Below, in pieces: positions 33,978 to 43,457 of a DNA stretch of 64,000 bases (its first letter is position 1; the number at the start of each line of letters is the position of its first letter). Made by a program: the position numbers and the translations under genes. The stretch is taken from the NCBI RefSeq assembly GCF_014190805.1, contig NZ_JACHVQ010000001.1:434001-498000 (forward strand). The letters are read 5' to 3'. The stretch is from Flexivirga oryzae. Its GTDB lineage: Bacteria; Actinomycetota; Actinomycetes; Actinomycetales; Dermatophilaceae. The notes below the pieces were generated by a model, which saw only the letters and a list, made by a program, of their open reading frames with translations, did no database searches and had not been told where the DNA came from.

Positions 33978-34543
33978 CCCGTCACCAACACGCCAGGGGA
34001 GTGCGGATCGGCTTCGCTGAAGCACCCTCGCACGTCCGCGAATGGGTGCCGCGGGCCCGCGATGCCGCGCCGATCTTCACCGACGGGTGGCGACTGCTCG
34101 CCGAGCGGTTGGACCAGGTGGACCCGTGGTGGGTGGAACGACACGACGAGTTGGCGGGATACGCCGCGCGTGCGGTCGGCCTCATCGACGGTGATGCGTT
34201 GCTGCACTGGGATGTTCGTGCCGACAACCTCATCTTCGGCGAGCACCGCGACGTGCTGATCGACTGGGGACAGGTGCGTCGCGGTGCCCCCTGGATGGAC
34301 CACGCGATCCTCGCGATGGATTGCGTGCTGAGCGGCAGCGAGGTCTCGGCGCTGGAGTTCTTCCGCACCGATCCCGCCCTCGCCGACCGGGATCCGGCGG
34401 ACCTCGTGTCACTCATGGCATCCGCGGCGATGACGTTCGCGGCGCGTTCCGCCGATGCGGCGCCACCCGGGCTGCCGACGATGCCCGCGCTCCGGGCGCG
34501 CTGGGCGGAGAACCTGCGGCACGAGCTGGACCGCCTCCTCTGA
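33974..34543 (+). pseudogene. C-lobe remnant of an aminoglycoside-phosphotransferase-like kinase
   Basis: A 189-residue ORF that contains only the C-terminal lobe of the APH/choline-kinase fold: the catalytic loop LLHWDVRADNLIFGE and the metal-binding VLIDWGQVRRG. The ATP-grasping N-lobe with its lysine is missing, and typical members are about 300 residues. It starts at an ATG overlapping the methyltransferase stop, so it is still translated in principle. Loss of the N-lobe argues for a decayed gene; an unusual minimal protein cannot be excluded. It converges on the LanC-like gene. Confidence 0.6.
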
Positions 34544-34551
34544 CCGACCGG

Positions 34552-35778
34552 CTACGCAAGTGCCGGAGGCTGGTCGGGCCACTGTATGGCGTAGCCGGCC
34601 TGTCCGCTGTCGTGGTCCGTCCCGCCGCGGGCGCAGCCGGCGCCACGACGCAGCCGGACGTAGCGCAGCAGTTCGCGGAGGATCCCGGCGTTGCCCATCG
34701 CCCAGCCCGGCTGTGGCGGGAGGTCCGGGGGATCGGCGCGATGCTCGGTGTTGGACCAGCGCGCGCCGGCGTCGTCGCCGATCACCCGCTCCAGCAAGTC
34801 CGTCACGAGCGTGTCCGCGAAGCCGAAGTCGTCGCCGCGTTCGACGATGCGGTCACAGGCCGTTGCGAGGACACCCGCGGTTCCGCAGCACCGGGCGTTG
34901 TTGTCCCAGAAGCCGGGTCGGAGCCGGGCCGGCAGTCCGGAACCCACGACGGTCGCCCAGCACCGGTCCTGCAGCTCGATCCAGCGTCGCTCGCCGGTGA
35001 CTTGGGTGAGCAGCCGGAACAGCTGCGCGTCGCCAGCGGGCCCGTTGCACCAACCGTAGCTCCACCGTTCGATGATGTCCGGGCGGTGCGGTGGATCCGA
35101 GTGCGGCACGAGAAACCCGTTGGGACCCGCGGTGTTCCGGGCAATCACGTCCTCTGTCGCGAGGACGGACAACTCCACCAGCTCAGCACGACCCGACGCC
35201 GATCCGACCGACGCCAGGGCGTACGCGATCCCGAGCGTCCCGTGCGCCATGTGGTGCGACCGTGGGGGCGTCGGACGAACCGCCCAGTTGACCCCGTGCG
35301 CGGTGCGGTCCGCCTGCTCGACATACGGGAGCACGGCCTCGACGGCGAGATCGAGATCTCCGGCGCACAGCGCGCCGAGGCCGACGCCGGCGTTGCCCAT
35401 GAACAGCTCGAACATCGGGTTCCAGCGCTCCCCGTCGAACAGATCACGCACCCTCGCCAGGGCCCGCTGTGCCGCCGCGGCACGCCCGAGCCGGTGCAGG
35501 ACGAGAGCCATGCCGGCGAGCCCGAAGTAGAGCGACGCGTTGTCGCCGGCTTCGGCGAACTCGCTGACCCGGTCGAGTCCGCGCGCGATCGCGCCGTCGT
35601 ACGAGCTAATGCCGAAGTGTGCCCGTGCCTCGTGCAGGGCGAGCAGAATGCCCGAAATGCCGTGGTAGAGAGAGGGATCAGTCGCGTCGGAGACCCCGGT
35701 CGTGAGAAGCCAGTCTGCGGCCGAGCGGGCGACATCCTCCACGAGGTCGACGTCGGGCGACGAGCGAACGGCAGTCAC
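34552..35778 (-). CDS. LanC-like lanthionine cyclase
   Basis: A 408-residue LanC-fold protein. The zinc ligands are Cys244 (SYGWCNGPAGD) and Cys297-Cys298 (NNARCCGTAG). The usual Cys-His-Gly is replaced by Cys-Cys-Gly, as in some highly reactive cyclases such as ProcM. LanC enzymes add cysteine thiols to dehydrated Ser/Thr to form thioether rings; LanC-like proteins may also modify glutathione adducts. No dehydratase or precursor peptide gene is visible nearby. GTG 35778 lies 3 bases after the response-regulator stop, so it is the last gene of a kinase-regulator-cyclase operon. Confidence 0.85.
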   Translation of the reverse strand: MTAVRSSPDVDLVEDVARSAADWLLTTGVSDATDPSLYHGISGILLALHEARAHFGISSYDGAIARGLDRVSEFAEAGDNASLYFGLAGMALVLHRLGRAAAAQRALARVRDLFDGERWNPMFELFMGNAGVGLGALCAGDLDLAVEAVLPYVEQADRTAHGVNWAVRPTPPRSHHMAHGTLGIAYALASVGSASGRAELVELSVLATEDVIARNTAGPNGFLVPHSDPPHRPDIIERWSYGWCNGPAGDAQLFRLLTQVTGERRWIELQDRCWATVVGSGLPARLRPGFWDNNARCCGTAGVLATACDRIVERGDDFGFADTLVTDLLERVIGDDAGARWSNTEHRADPPDLPPQPGWAMGNAGILRELLRYVRLRRGAGCARGGTDHDSGQAGYAIQWPDQPPALA

Positions 35779-35781
35779 TCG

Positions 35782-36447
35782 TCACACCAGGTCGAGTTCG
35801 AGGGCGCGTAACACGGCCCGGGTGCGGTCCCGGACGCCGAGTTTGGCGAGCACGGTCGACACGTGATTCTTGACGGTGCCGGGTGCAAGGTGCATCGCGG
35901 ACGCGATCTCCTTGTTCGAGAAACCGCCGACCAGCATCCGCAGCACCTCCTGCTCGCGGGTGGTCAGCTCGATGTGCACCGGAAGGTCGGTCGGTTGCGT
36001 TGTCGTCGCACTGGATTCGCCCAGCCGGTTCAGCAGTCGCTGGGTGACCGCTGACGAAACCATCGATCCGCCGGATGCGACGGTTTCGACGGCGGCGACG
36101 AGATCGTCGAGCGACACGTCCTTGAGCAGATAGCCGCGCGCCCCGGCACGCAGCGACTCCAGCACCTGTTCGTCGTCCTGGAAGGTGGTCAGCACCAGGC
36201 AGGGCGGCGGATCCTCGCGGCCGGCCAGCTCGTGCAGCACCGCGATCCCGTCGAGCACCGGCATCCGCAGGTCGAGGAGTATGACGTCAGGCCGCTCGAT
36301 CTGCACCAGCTCGAGCGCCTTTCGGCCGTCGGGTGCGGATCCGATGACCTCGATCCGGTCGCTCAACCGCAACAGCCCGACGATGCCGTCACGCACGAGC
36401 GTCTGGTCGTCGACGACCAGCACCCGGATGGGCGCGCCCTGCGTCAT
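35782..36447 (-). CDS. NarL/FixJ-type response regulator
   Basis: A 221-residue regulator. The receiver domain has the acidic pair in VLVVDDQTLV, the phosphorylation site Asp59 in DVILLDLRMP, and Lys in GYLLKDVS. A LuxR helix-turn-helix follows (LTTREQEVLRMLVGGFSNKE to KLGVRDRTRAV). It is paired with the histidine kinase that overlaps its start by 4 bases (ATGA). It probably controls its own operon, including the LanC-like gene; the stimulus is unknown. Confidence 0.95.
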   Translation of the reverse strand: MTQGAPIRVLVVDDQTLVRDGIVGLLRLSDRIEVIGSAPDGRKALELVQIERPDVILLDLRMPVLDGIAVLHELAGREDPPPCLVLTTFQDDEQVLESLRAGARGYLLKDVSLDDLVAAVETVASGGSMVSSAVTQRLLNRLGESSATTTQPTDLPVHIELTTREQEVLRMLVGGFSNKEIASAMHLAPGTVKNHVSTVLAKLGVRDRTRAVLRALELDLV

Positions 36448-37613
36448 ACCTGCTCCTTCAGCGGCTGCTCCGTGGATGCTGCATTCTCGCCCATCGGTGC
36501 CGACGCCTGCACCACAAATCCTCCGCCGGGCACCCCGCGCCAGACGACCGAACCGCCCACGGCCGCGAATCGCTCACGCATACCGCGCAATCCGTTGCCC
36601 TCGACCGCGGTGACGGCTCCACAACCGTCGTCCCGGACGACAACGGAGAAGGTTCCGTCGCTGACCTCCAACGCAACCCACGCCTGTGACGCACTCCCGT
36701 GCCGGACGGCGTTGGTCAACGACTCCTGCACCAGCCGGATCGTCGCGTGCTGCAGGGCCGCGGGCAACAGGGTGGCGAGATCGGCCTCGCTCAGGTGCAC
36801 CTGGAGCCCGGGCCACGCGCTGCTGAGGGCCTGCAGCGACTCGGCCTCCGGGGGTGCCTCGCGCAGCTCCGTCACCACGCTGCGCACCTGGGCCAACAGC
36901 TCCTTGCTGGCCAGTTGCGCGCTGTCCAGATAGCTTGCGGCCTCCTCCGGGGGCAGGTGGCGTGCGGTCTCCAGGGTCAGCGTGAGACCGGCCAACTGGT
37001 GACCGACGACGTCGTGCAGTTCCCGGGCGATCCGCAACCGCTCCTCGGCCGCGCTGTGCTCGCGCAACTGCGCCTGCGCCTCACGGAGCGCCTGGTTCGC
37101 CTGCTCGGCCTCTTGCCGGGCGCGTTCGATGACGGCGGTCTGCTCGACGCCGACCAGCACGAAGACGTCGACGATGAGCGTCAGCACGGCATACCAGGTG
37201 CAGGCCATGAGTGACGCCTGGCTGTTGACGAGCGCCATCAGTGCCGTGCTGGCGGGCAACAGCACGAGAATGGTGAGCGCCGAGACACGCAGCGGCACGA
37301 AGTTCGCCCAGACCGCGGTGACGACCGCGAGCAACATGACACTGAAGCCGTAGGTCGAACCCAACGCCGCGCCGAGGTAGCACAGCACCACGAAGAGGCC
37401 GACGATCGTCCAGGTGCGGGCGTTCCTCGGGAAGACGATCCGGGTGCCGGCGATCAGCGTGAAGATCGCCACGATCAGCGCCACGCAGGACCAGTAGACG
37501 ATGCGCAGCGGGAGCGCGAGGTCGGGCAGACCGCCGAGCGGGATCGGCGCGAGAGTGAAGATCGCAATGGCGATGAGTCCGTTGACGAACTGCAACCGGT
37601 CCAGCATCCGCAT
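36444..37613 (-). CDS. HisKA_3-type sensor histidine kinase
   Basis: A 389-residue membrane kinase. About six N-terminal helices (FVNGLIAIAIFTLAPIP, IVYWSCVALIVAIFTLIAG and others) precede a coiled segment, the phosphoacceptor region RIARELHDVVGHQLAGLTL and a C-terminal ATPase (VVVRDDGCGAV, GNGLRGMRERFAAVGG). There is no extracellular domain, which suits intramembrane sensing of cell-envelope stress, as in DesK- or LiaS-like kinases. TAGGGT lies 7 bases before ATG 37613, indicating a leaderless mRNA. The longer upstream frame is antisense to gdhA and was rejected. Confidence 0.93.
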   Translation of the reverse strand: MRMLDRLQFVNGLIAIAIFTLAPIPLGGLPDLALPLRIVYWSCVALIVAIFTLIAGTRIVFPRNARTWTIVGLFVVLCYLGAALGSTYGFSVMLLAVVTAVWANFVPLRVSALTILVLLPASTALMALVNSQASLMACTWYAVLTLIVDVFVLVGVEQTAVIERARQEAEQANQALREAQAQLREHSAAEERLRIARELHDVVGHQLAGLTLTLETARHLPPEEAASYLDSAQLASKELLAQVRSVVTELREAPPEAESLQALSSAWPGLQVHLSEADLATLLPAALQHATIRLVQESLTNAVRHGSASQAWVALEVSDGTFSVVVRDDGCGAVTAVEGNGLRGMRERFAAVGGSVVWRGVPGGGFVVQASAPMGENAASTEQPLKEQV

Positions 37614-37721
37614 GACTTCGACCCTAGGCCGCCGCGCGCCGGCGTGCCCGTGCCGAAGGTCACGACGACGCCACGTGGACACCGGAAGCACACTTTCCTG
37701 AGAAGTTCTAGAGTGCGGTCC
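37614..37721. promoter_or_regulatory. Divergent leaderless promoters of the sensor kinase and gdhA
   Basis: Minus strand: TAGGGT (37626-37621) lies 7 bases before the kinase ATG. Plus strand: TAGAGT (37709-37714) lies 7 bases before the gdhA GTG. Neither gene has a ribosome binding site. No clear -35 hexamers were seen. Confidence 0.55.
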
Positions 37722-39071
<1,350 letters not shown>

Positions 39072-39116
39072 TCCGACCCCCGCCGCCGCTCCTCCCGCCG
39101 GCCACGATTCCTTTCA

Positions 39117-39209
39117 CCGACAGGACACAAAACACACCGAGCGGACACGAAAACCCGGGCACTGGCCGCCGGATTTCGTGTCCGCTCGATGCGTTTGTTG
39201 TCCTCTCGG
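39117..39209. terminator. Nested long hairpin after gdhA (family member 3)
   Basis: The outer arms CCGACAGGACACAA (39117-39130) and TTGTTGTCCTCTCGG (39195-39209) pair with small defects. The inner arms ACCGAGCGGACACGAAA (39136-39152) and TTTCGTGTCCGCTCGAT (39174-39190) pair with one mismatch. The 3' end CCTCTCGGCAAGGGG matches member 2. It probably terminates gdhA. Confidence 0.68.
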
Positions 39210-39292
39210 CAAGGGGGTGCCGAAGGTCATGGGTGCGGGTGGTGCCGGTCGGCACTGCCGGCGGCGCGGCTTCCACGGCATCGTTCCGTGTC

Positions 39293-40186
39293 ATGGAACC
39301 CATGGCAGTCATGCGCGGCGTGAGCCGCAGCTTCCGCGGTCAGCTGGCGGTCGACGCCGTCGACCTGAGCCTGTACCCGGGCGAGATCGTCGCGTTGCTC
39401 GGCCCCAACGGCGCCGGAAAATCGACCCTGCTGGACATGCTGCTCGGGCTGCGCGACCCGCAGGCCGGCTCGGTGCGTGTCTTCGGTATGCCGCCCACCG
39501 TGCGCCGGGCGCGCGGCCGCATGGGTGCGATGCTGCAGGACACCACCGGCCCGCCCGGGCTGACGGTCGCCGAAACGGTCCGGCTCACCCAGCACCTCTA
39601 CCCGCGCCCGGCCCCGGTGTCCGAACTGCTCGACATCGCCGGCCTGTCGGACAAGGCGGATCGGCGGGTCGGAGAGCTGTCCGGCGGTGAGCGCCAACGG
39701 CTTTCGCTGGCGCTCGCCCTGACCGGGTCGCCGGAGTTGCTCGTGCTCGACGAACCGACGGCGGCGCTCGACGTCGCCGGGCGCCGGGGGCTGTTGCGGT
39801 CGATCCGCGAACTGGCCGTCGACGACCGGGCGATCGTGCTGGCGACGCACGACCTGCGCGAGGCCCAGGAGATCGCCGATCGGGTGGTCGTGCTGCACCA
39901 CGGCCGCAAGATCGCCGACGGTGACACCGCCGAGGTCGTGGGCCAGGTCGGTGTCCGCCGGGTACATTTACGCACCGACCTCGACGTCCTTCGGATCGCG
40001 AATCACCCAGGGGTGCAGAGCGTTTCGATCACACCCGACGGCCGGGTCGAGTTGCTCGCACGTGACCCGGAGGGTTTGCTCGCGGGACTGTTCGCCGACG
40101 GGCACCACGTGACCGACCTGACCGTCGCGGACGCCGACCTGGAGTCCGCGTTCGTCGCCTTGACCGAGGATGGAGCCGCAGCATGA
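39293..40186 (+). CDS. ABC transporter ATP-binding protein
   Basis: A 297-residue ATPase of the drug/lipid exporter group (CcmA/DrrA-like). Walker A (LLGPNGAGKSTLLD), signature (LSGGERQRLSLAL), Walker B (LLVLDEPTAALDV) and the H-loop (LATHDLREAQ) are complete. It has an extra C-terminal region of about 75 residues, as in DrrA-type proteins. It pairs with the ABC-2 permease that overlaps its stop (ATGA). The nearby gdhA and hypothetical genes give no hint of the substrate. ATG 39302 is an alternative start. Confidence 0.93.
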   Translation: MEPMAVMRGVSRSFRGQLAVDAVDLSLYPGEIVALLGPNGAGKSTLLDMLLGLRDPQAGSVRVFGMPPTVRRARGRMGAMLQDTTGPPGLTVAETVRLTQHLYPRPAPVSELLDIAGLSDKADRRVGELSGGERQRLSLALALTGSPELLVLDEPTAALDVAGRRGLLRSIRELAVDDRAIVLATHDLREAQEIADRVVVLHHGRKIADGDTAEVVGQVGVRRVHLRTDLDVLRIANHPGVQSVSITPDGRVELLARDPEGLLAGLFADGHHVTDLTVADADLESAFVALTEDGAAA

Positions 40187-41058
40187 GCACCCCACGAAGT
40201 TCTCCGCTCGTTCCTCGCTCCGATACTTCGCGGGGACCCCGCAGAAGCACTGCAACTTCTTTCCGTATGCCGATGGGCGTCTCCGCGGCGCTGGCCATCT
40301 TCCGTGCCGAATGGCGCGGGGGCTTCCGCAGCGGCTGGTTCATCGCGCTGGTGACCATGCCGATGCTGCTCTTCGTGCTCTTCGGGACGACCATCCGCGG
40401 CGACCTGGACGGCGGCCTGCCGGTCGCGGCCATGCTGATGGCGTCGTTCACCTGCTTCGGGGTGGTCAACCTGGCGATCTTCGCCATCGGGGTTGCCGCG
40501 GCGGAGCAGCGCGGCGCCGGCTGGATCCGGCGGCTCCGTGCGTCCGCGATGCCGCTCTGGTCCTTCTTCGGCGGCAAGGTGTTGCTCGGATGTGCAGCCG
40601 CGACAACGGTGCTCGCAGGCAACGCGGTGATCGCCACAGTCGTCGGCGCGGGCGTGCCGGTGGCAAGTCTGGTGCGACTGTGGCTCGTCATACTGCTCGG
40701 GACGCTGTGCCTGGCGCCCTTCGGGTTCGCCCTCGCCTACTGGGTGCGGCCGGGTGCGGCGAACGTCGTCGGCAACCTGCTGTTCCTGCCGCTGTCCTAC
40801 ACCTCCGGTTTCATGACCCCTGTCGACGCGCTGCCCGGACCGGTCGCGGCCCTCTCGCCATACCTGCCCACCTCGCACTGGGGCAACCTCGCCTGGGGTG
40901 CCATCGCGAGCCCGAGTCAGGCCGCAGACTTCGGTGTCCGGTCCGCCGGGCAGCCGTTGCAGGACATTGCGATCATCGTCGCGTGGGCCCTGGCGGCGTC
41001 CGTCCTCGCTGCGATCGGTTGGCGACGGGACCGCGACCGTGACCGCATCCGCGGCTGA
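40183..41058 (+). CDS. ABC-2 type permease
   Basis: A 291-residue membrane partner of the preceding ATPase, with about six helices (SGWFIALVTMPMLLFVLFG, FTCFGVVNLAIFAIGVAA and others) and the ABC-2 signature region LPLSYTSGFMTP. The ATG overlaps the ATPase stop. Residues 2-27 come from a palindromic repeat (see 40190-40235) and are Ser/Pro/Arg-rich, unlike family members; ATG 40267 (MPMGVSAALAIF) gives the conventional start. Function: export of an unknown drug, lipid or peptide. Confidence 0.9.
   Translation: MSTPRSSPLVPRSDTSRGPRRSTATSFRMPMGVSAALAIFRAEWRGGFRSGWFIALVTMPMLLFVLFGTTIRGDLDGGLPVAAMLMASFTCFGVVNLAIFAIGVAAAEQRGAGWIRRLRASAMPLWSFFGGKVLLGCAAATTVLAGNAVIATVVGAGVPVASLVRLWLVILLGTLCLAPFGFALAYWVRPGAANVVGNLLFLPLSYTSGFMTPVDALPGPVAALSPYLPTSHWGNLAWGAIASPSQAADFGVRSAGQPLQDIAIIVAWALAASVLAAIGWRRDRDRDRIRG
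40190..40235. repeat. Palindromic element at the ABC permease start
   Basis: Arms CCCCACGAAGT (40190-40200) and ACTTCGCGGGG (40225-40235) surround the loop TCGTTCCTC (40208-40216). It is the reverse complement of the folC element (24430-24475) except in the central dozen bases. It lies 7 bases after the overlapping ATG. Confidence 0.85.
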
Positions 41059-41106
41059 GCCGCAGGTACGGTGGGCGATGAGGTCGCACGCGCGAAGGGG
41101 ACAGCG

Positions 41107-41625
41107 ATGAGCAACAACTCCTACCTGATCATGTCGTCGGGGCCGCAGCTGGAGACCAGCGACTCCGAAGCCCTCTACTGGCGCTCGCTGTTCAGCCCGG
41201 ACACCCTGGAGCGTCACCGCGCGGCCTGGGAACGTGCAGCGCAGGACGCGAATCCGCCCGAAGGGCTGACCACCGTCGTCACCACGGTGGGTGAGGCGCG
41301 CGGTCCGATTGCCCGCTTCACGGGGCTGATCGGCGAGCAGCTGCCGGAGCAGCGGGAGCTGTATGCCGAGTTCGCGCAGCTGATCGGTGACGCCCCCGAC
41401 GACGCGACGATCTCCGTCGACTACCAGGAGATCGCCTGGTTCAGCTCCCACGAGGAGTTCTTCGCGGACCTGGTCGCGTCGGTGCGGGCCACGCACGCGG
41501 GCGACCTGTCATGGCTGCCGGCCAAGCAGGACGACCCGATCGTGAGCGGATTCGGTTGGCACTCGGACGACGACCTCGCCGGACCCGTCTGGTCCGCAAC
41601 GGCCGCTGCACTCGGCTATCGCTGA
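41107..41625 (+). CDS. Hypothetical soluble protein
   Basis: A 172-residue acidic protein with no family I recognise. It has no signal peptide or membrane helix. Visible segments are an N-terminal strand-like MSNNSYLIMSSG, an Asp/Glu-rich middle (LIGDAPDDATISVDYQEIAW) and a Trp-containing end (GFGWHSDDDLAGPVWSATA). GAAGGGG lies 6 bases before ATG 41107. TACGGT at 41067-41072 could be the -10 of a short leader. It stands between the ABC exporter and a lipoprotein gene. Confidence 0.7.
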   Translation: MSNNSYLIMSSGPQLETSDSEALYWRSLFSPDTLERHRAAWERAAQDANPPEGLTTVVTTVGEARGPIARFTGLIGEQLPEQRELYAEFAQLIGDAPDDATISVDYQEIAWFSSHEEFFADLVASVRATHAGDLSWLPAKQDDPIVSGFGWHSDDDLAGPVWSATAAALGYR

Positions 41626-41708
41626 TCGACCTCCCCGCGGAACACACACGCGGGCTCCGCTGTGCCACAGTGGGTTGATCATCGCGACGGTTGTGGGAGG
41701 ACGGAACG

Positions 41709-42794
41709 ATGCGATTCAGGTTGTCCAGGGGACGGACCGGCACCGCTGCGCTGGCGGTCGTGGGGCTGACCGCGCTCACCGCGTGCAGCGGCTCGAGCGT
41801 CAGTGTGTCGACCGGGGCGGCGTCACCGACGTCACCGGTCGGGTCGGCGTCACCCCCAGCGTCCAGCTCGCCGCCGGTCCGCTCCAGCAGCACCGCGCCG
41901 GTCGACCGATCCGTGACTCTCGCACAGGGTCGCTCGATCATGGCCCGGTACGACACCGACAACAATGCCGCGATCCAGAAGGCGGAGGCCGCGCCCTACG
42001 ACGAGCATGCCTGGTCGGCCGTCGACATCGGCCCGGTCCGGGCGACGGACACCCACGACACCCGGATCTCGGCGCTGGAGAAGTCCAAGGTCCCGAAGGG
42101 ATACCGTTACACGCACCGGGTGTCGAAGGTCTACGGGAGCCTGACCCGCAGCTCCGACGGGCAGGCACCGATTGTGTTGCTCGCAGGCACCGAGCGGTCG
42201 ACCGGCGGCAAGCCCGGCAGCTACGTGTCGGCACTGGTCCGCACCGCCGACGGCTGGCGCGAGTGGGCCGATGTCGGTGCGGACACCGCCCTGTTGCCGG
42301 CCGCTGCCTCGACCGTCCCGACCCTCACGAAGGCGCAACGCCAGGCGGCCGCCAACTCCGTGCCCGCGGTCGTGGACGCCCTGCAGCTCGGGGAAACCAG
42401 CAAGGTCACCAACCCGGGGCCGATCACCAGCTACCGGAAAGCGTTGCACAAGAACGTTTCCGGCTTCCAGATCGACGTCACGCCGCGGCCGTGGGGCACC
42501 AAGAAGGGCACCGACGCGAACACCGCGGTCACCGTCGGCACCCCGGCATTGCGGCTGACCCGGGTCGGATCGGTCACGCTCGGCATGATGACGCTCGACG
42601 CCAGCATCGTCTTCGACGGCACCACCTCCGGCAAGACGATCCAGCTGTCCAAGTCGGTCGCCAAGGTGGAGGGCAACAACGGCAAGGCGACCTCACACCT
42701 CGTGCGGCGCAACGCGATCGCGGTGCTCGTGCAGATCCCCGACCACGGCAAACCGAAGGTCCTCGGGGTGACCGCCTACTACCTGATCCCGTGA
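41709..42794 (+). CDS. Putative secreted lipoprotein
   Basis: 361 residues. A basic, then hydrophobic signal (RTGTAALAVVGLTALTACSG) ends in a lipobox with Cys near residue 26, so the mature protein would be lipid-anchored outside the membrane. A Ser/Pro-rich linker of about 40 residues leads to a domain of unknown function. GGAGGACGG precedes the ATG. Its 3' end overlaps the convergent HD-domain gene by 16 bases. There is no recognisable enzymatic motif. Confidence 0.8.
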   Translation: MRFRLSRGRTGTAALAVVGLTALTACSGSSVSVSTGAASPTSPVGSASPPASSSPPVRSSSTAPVDRSVTLAQGRSIMARYDTDNNAAIQKAEAAPYDEHAWSAVDIGPVRATDTHDTRISALEKSKVPKGYRYTHRVSKVYGSLTRSSDGQAPIVLLAGTERSTGGKPGSYVSALVRTADGWREWADVGADTALLPAAASTVPTLTKAQRQAAANSVPAVVDALQLGETSKVTNPGPITSYRKALHKNVSGFQIDVTPRPWGTKKGTDANTAVTVGTPALRLTRVGSVTLGMMTLDASIVFDGTTSGKTIQLSKSVAKVEGNNGKATSHLVRRNAIAVLVQIPDHGKPKVLGVTAYYLIP

Positions 42795-43453
42795 GGGTGA
42801 CCGAGGCGGTCGATCTCGCGGGCGACATTCTCCCGTGCGGTCACCGTCCACTCGGCGCGCCCGAAGGACGTCCGGTAGACCTCGTGGCGATCGACGAGGG
42901 AGGCGAGGATCGCGCTGCGCGCCTGGTTGTATGACGCCTCCGGCACACTCGCGTACTCCGCCCGCACCTGCGAGCAGTATGCGTCGAACCTGTCCGGGGA
43001 CGCCGCGAGGATCCACAGATCGGCATCGGTGAAGACATCCGCCAGCGCACCCGGAAGACCGGTGCCGTGGTCGATCGTGAGCAGGATCAGGGCCTCGACC
43101 ACGTCCACGTCGGATCGCCCGACACGAAGCGACACCAACAGGTTCCGGGCCAGCTGCGCACTCGCCCGCTCGCTGTCCCCGGCAGGGGCGTGCACCTCGT
43201 AGACGGCGTCGTGCAGCCAGGCGGCGACGCGTGCGAGGTGCAGCTCCCGCGGGTCCAGGCAGGCAGCTGCCGACAACGTGTCGAGCGCGGCCAGCATCTC
43301 GGTCAGGTGCTGCAGCGTGTGGTAGTGCCGGTGCGGCTCCGTCCACCGCGCGAGCAGTGTCTCGCCGGCGCGCAACGTGGACGCCGGCTCGACCGCGGGG
43401 GTGAGCCCGATCAGGTTGGAAACCCAGGAATCGAGCAGGTCGTTGTGCGCCAT
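42779..43453 (-). CDS. HD-domain metal-dependent phosphohydrolase-like protein
   Basis: A 224-residue protein of the HD superfamily (COG4339-like). Metal ligands are suggested by HYHTLQHLTEML near residue 45, AAWLHDAVYE near 80 and TIDHGTGLPG near 127. Relatives are predicted phosphohydrolases of unknown substrate. ATG 43453 follows the CtaG stop by 4 bases on the same strand, so the two genes form an operon. Its 3' end overlaps the lipoprotein gene tail to tail. Confidence 0.82.
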   Translation of the reverse strand: MAHNDLLDSWVSNLIGLTPAVEPASTLRAGETLLARWTEPHRHYHTLQHLTEMLAALDTLSAAACLDPRELHLARVAAWLHDAVYEVHAPAGDSERASAQLARNLLVSLRVGRSDVDVVEALILLTIDHGTGLPGALADVFTDADLWILAASPDRFDAYCSQVRAEYASVPEASYNQARSAILASLVDRHEVYRTSFGRAEWTVTARENVAREIDRLGHPHGIR

Positions 43454-43457
43454 TCGG

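Noticed and set aside
33974..35778. Split class III/IV lanthipeptide synthetase (kinase plus LanC)
   Set aside because: The kinase-like piece is an APH-type C-lobe, lies on the opposite strand, and has no lyase domain or precursor peptide nearby; the neighbourhood looks coincidental.
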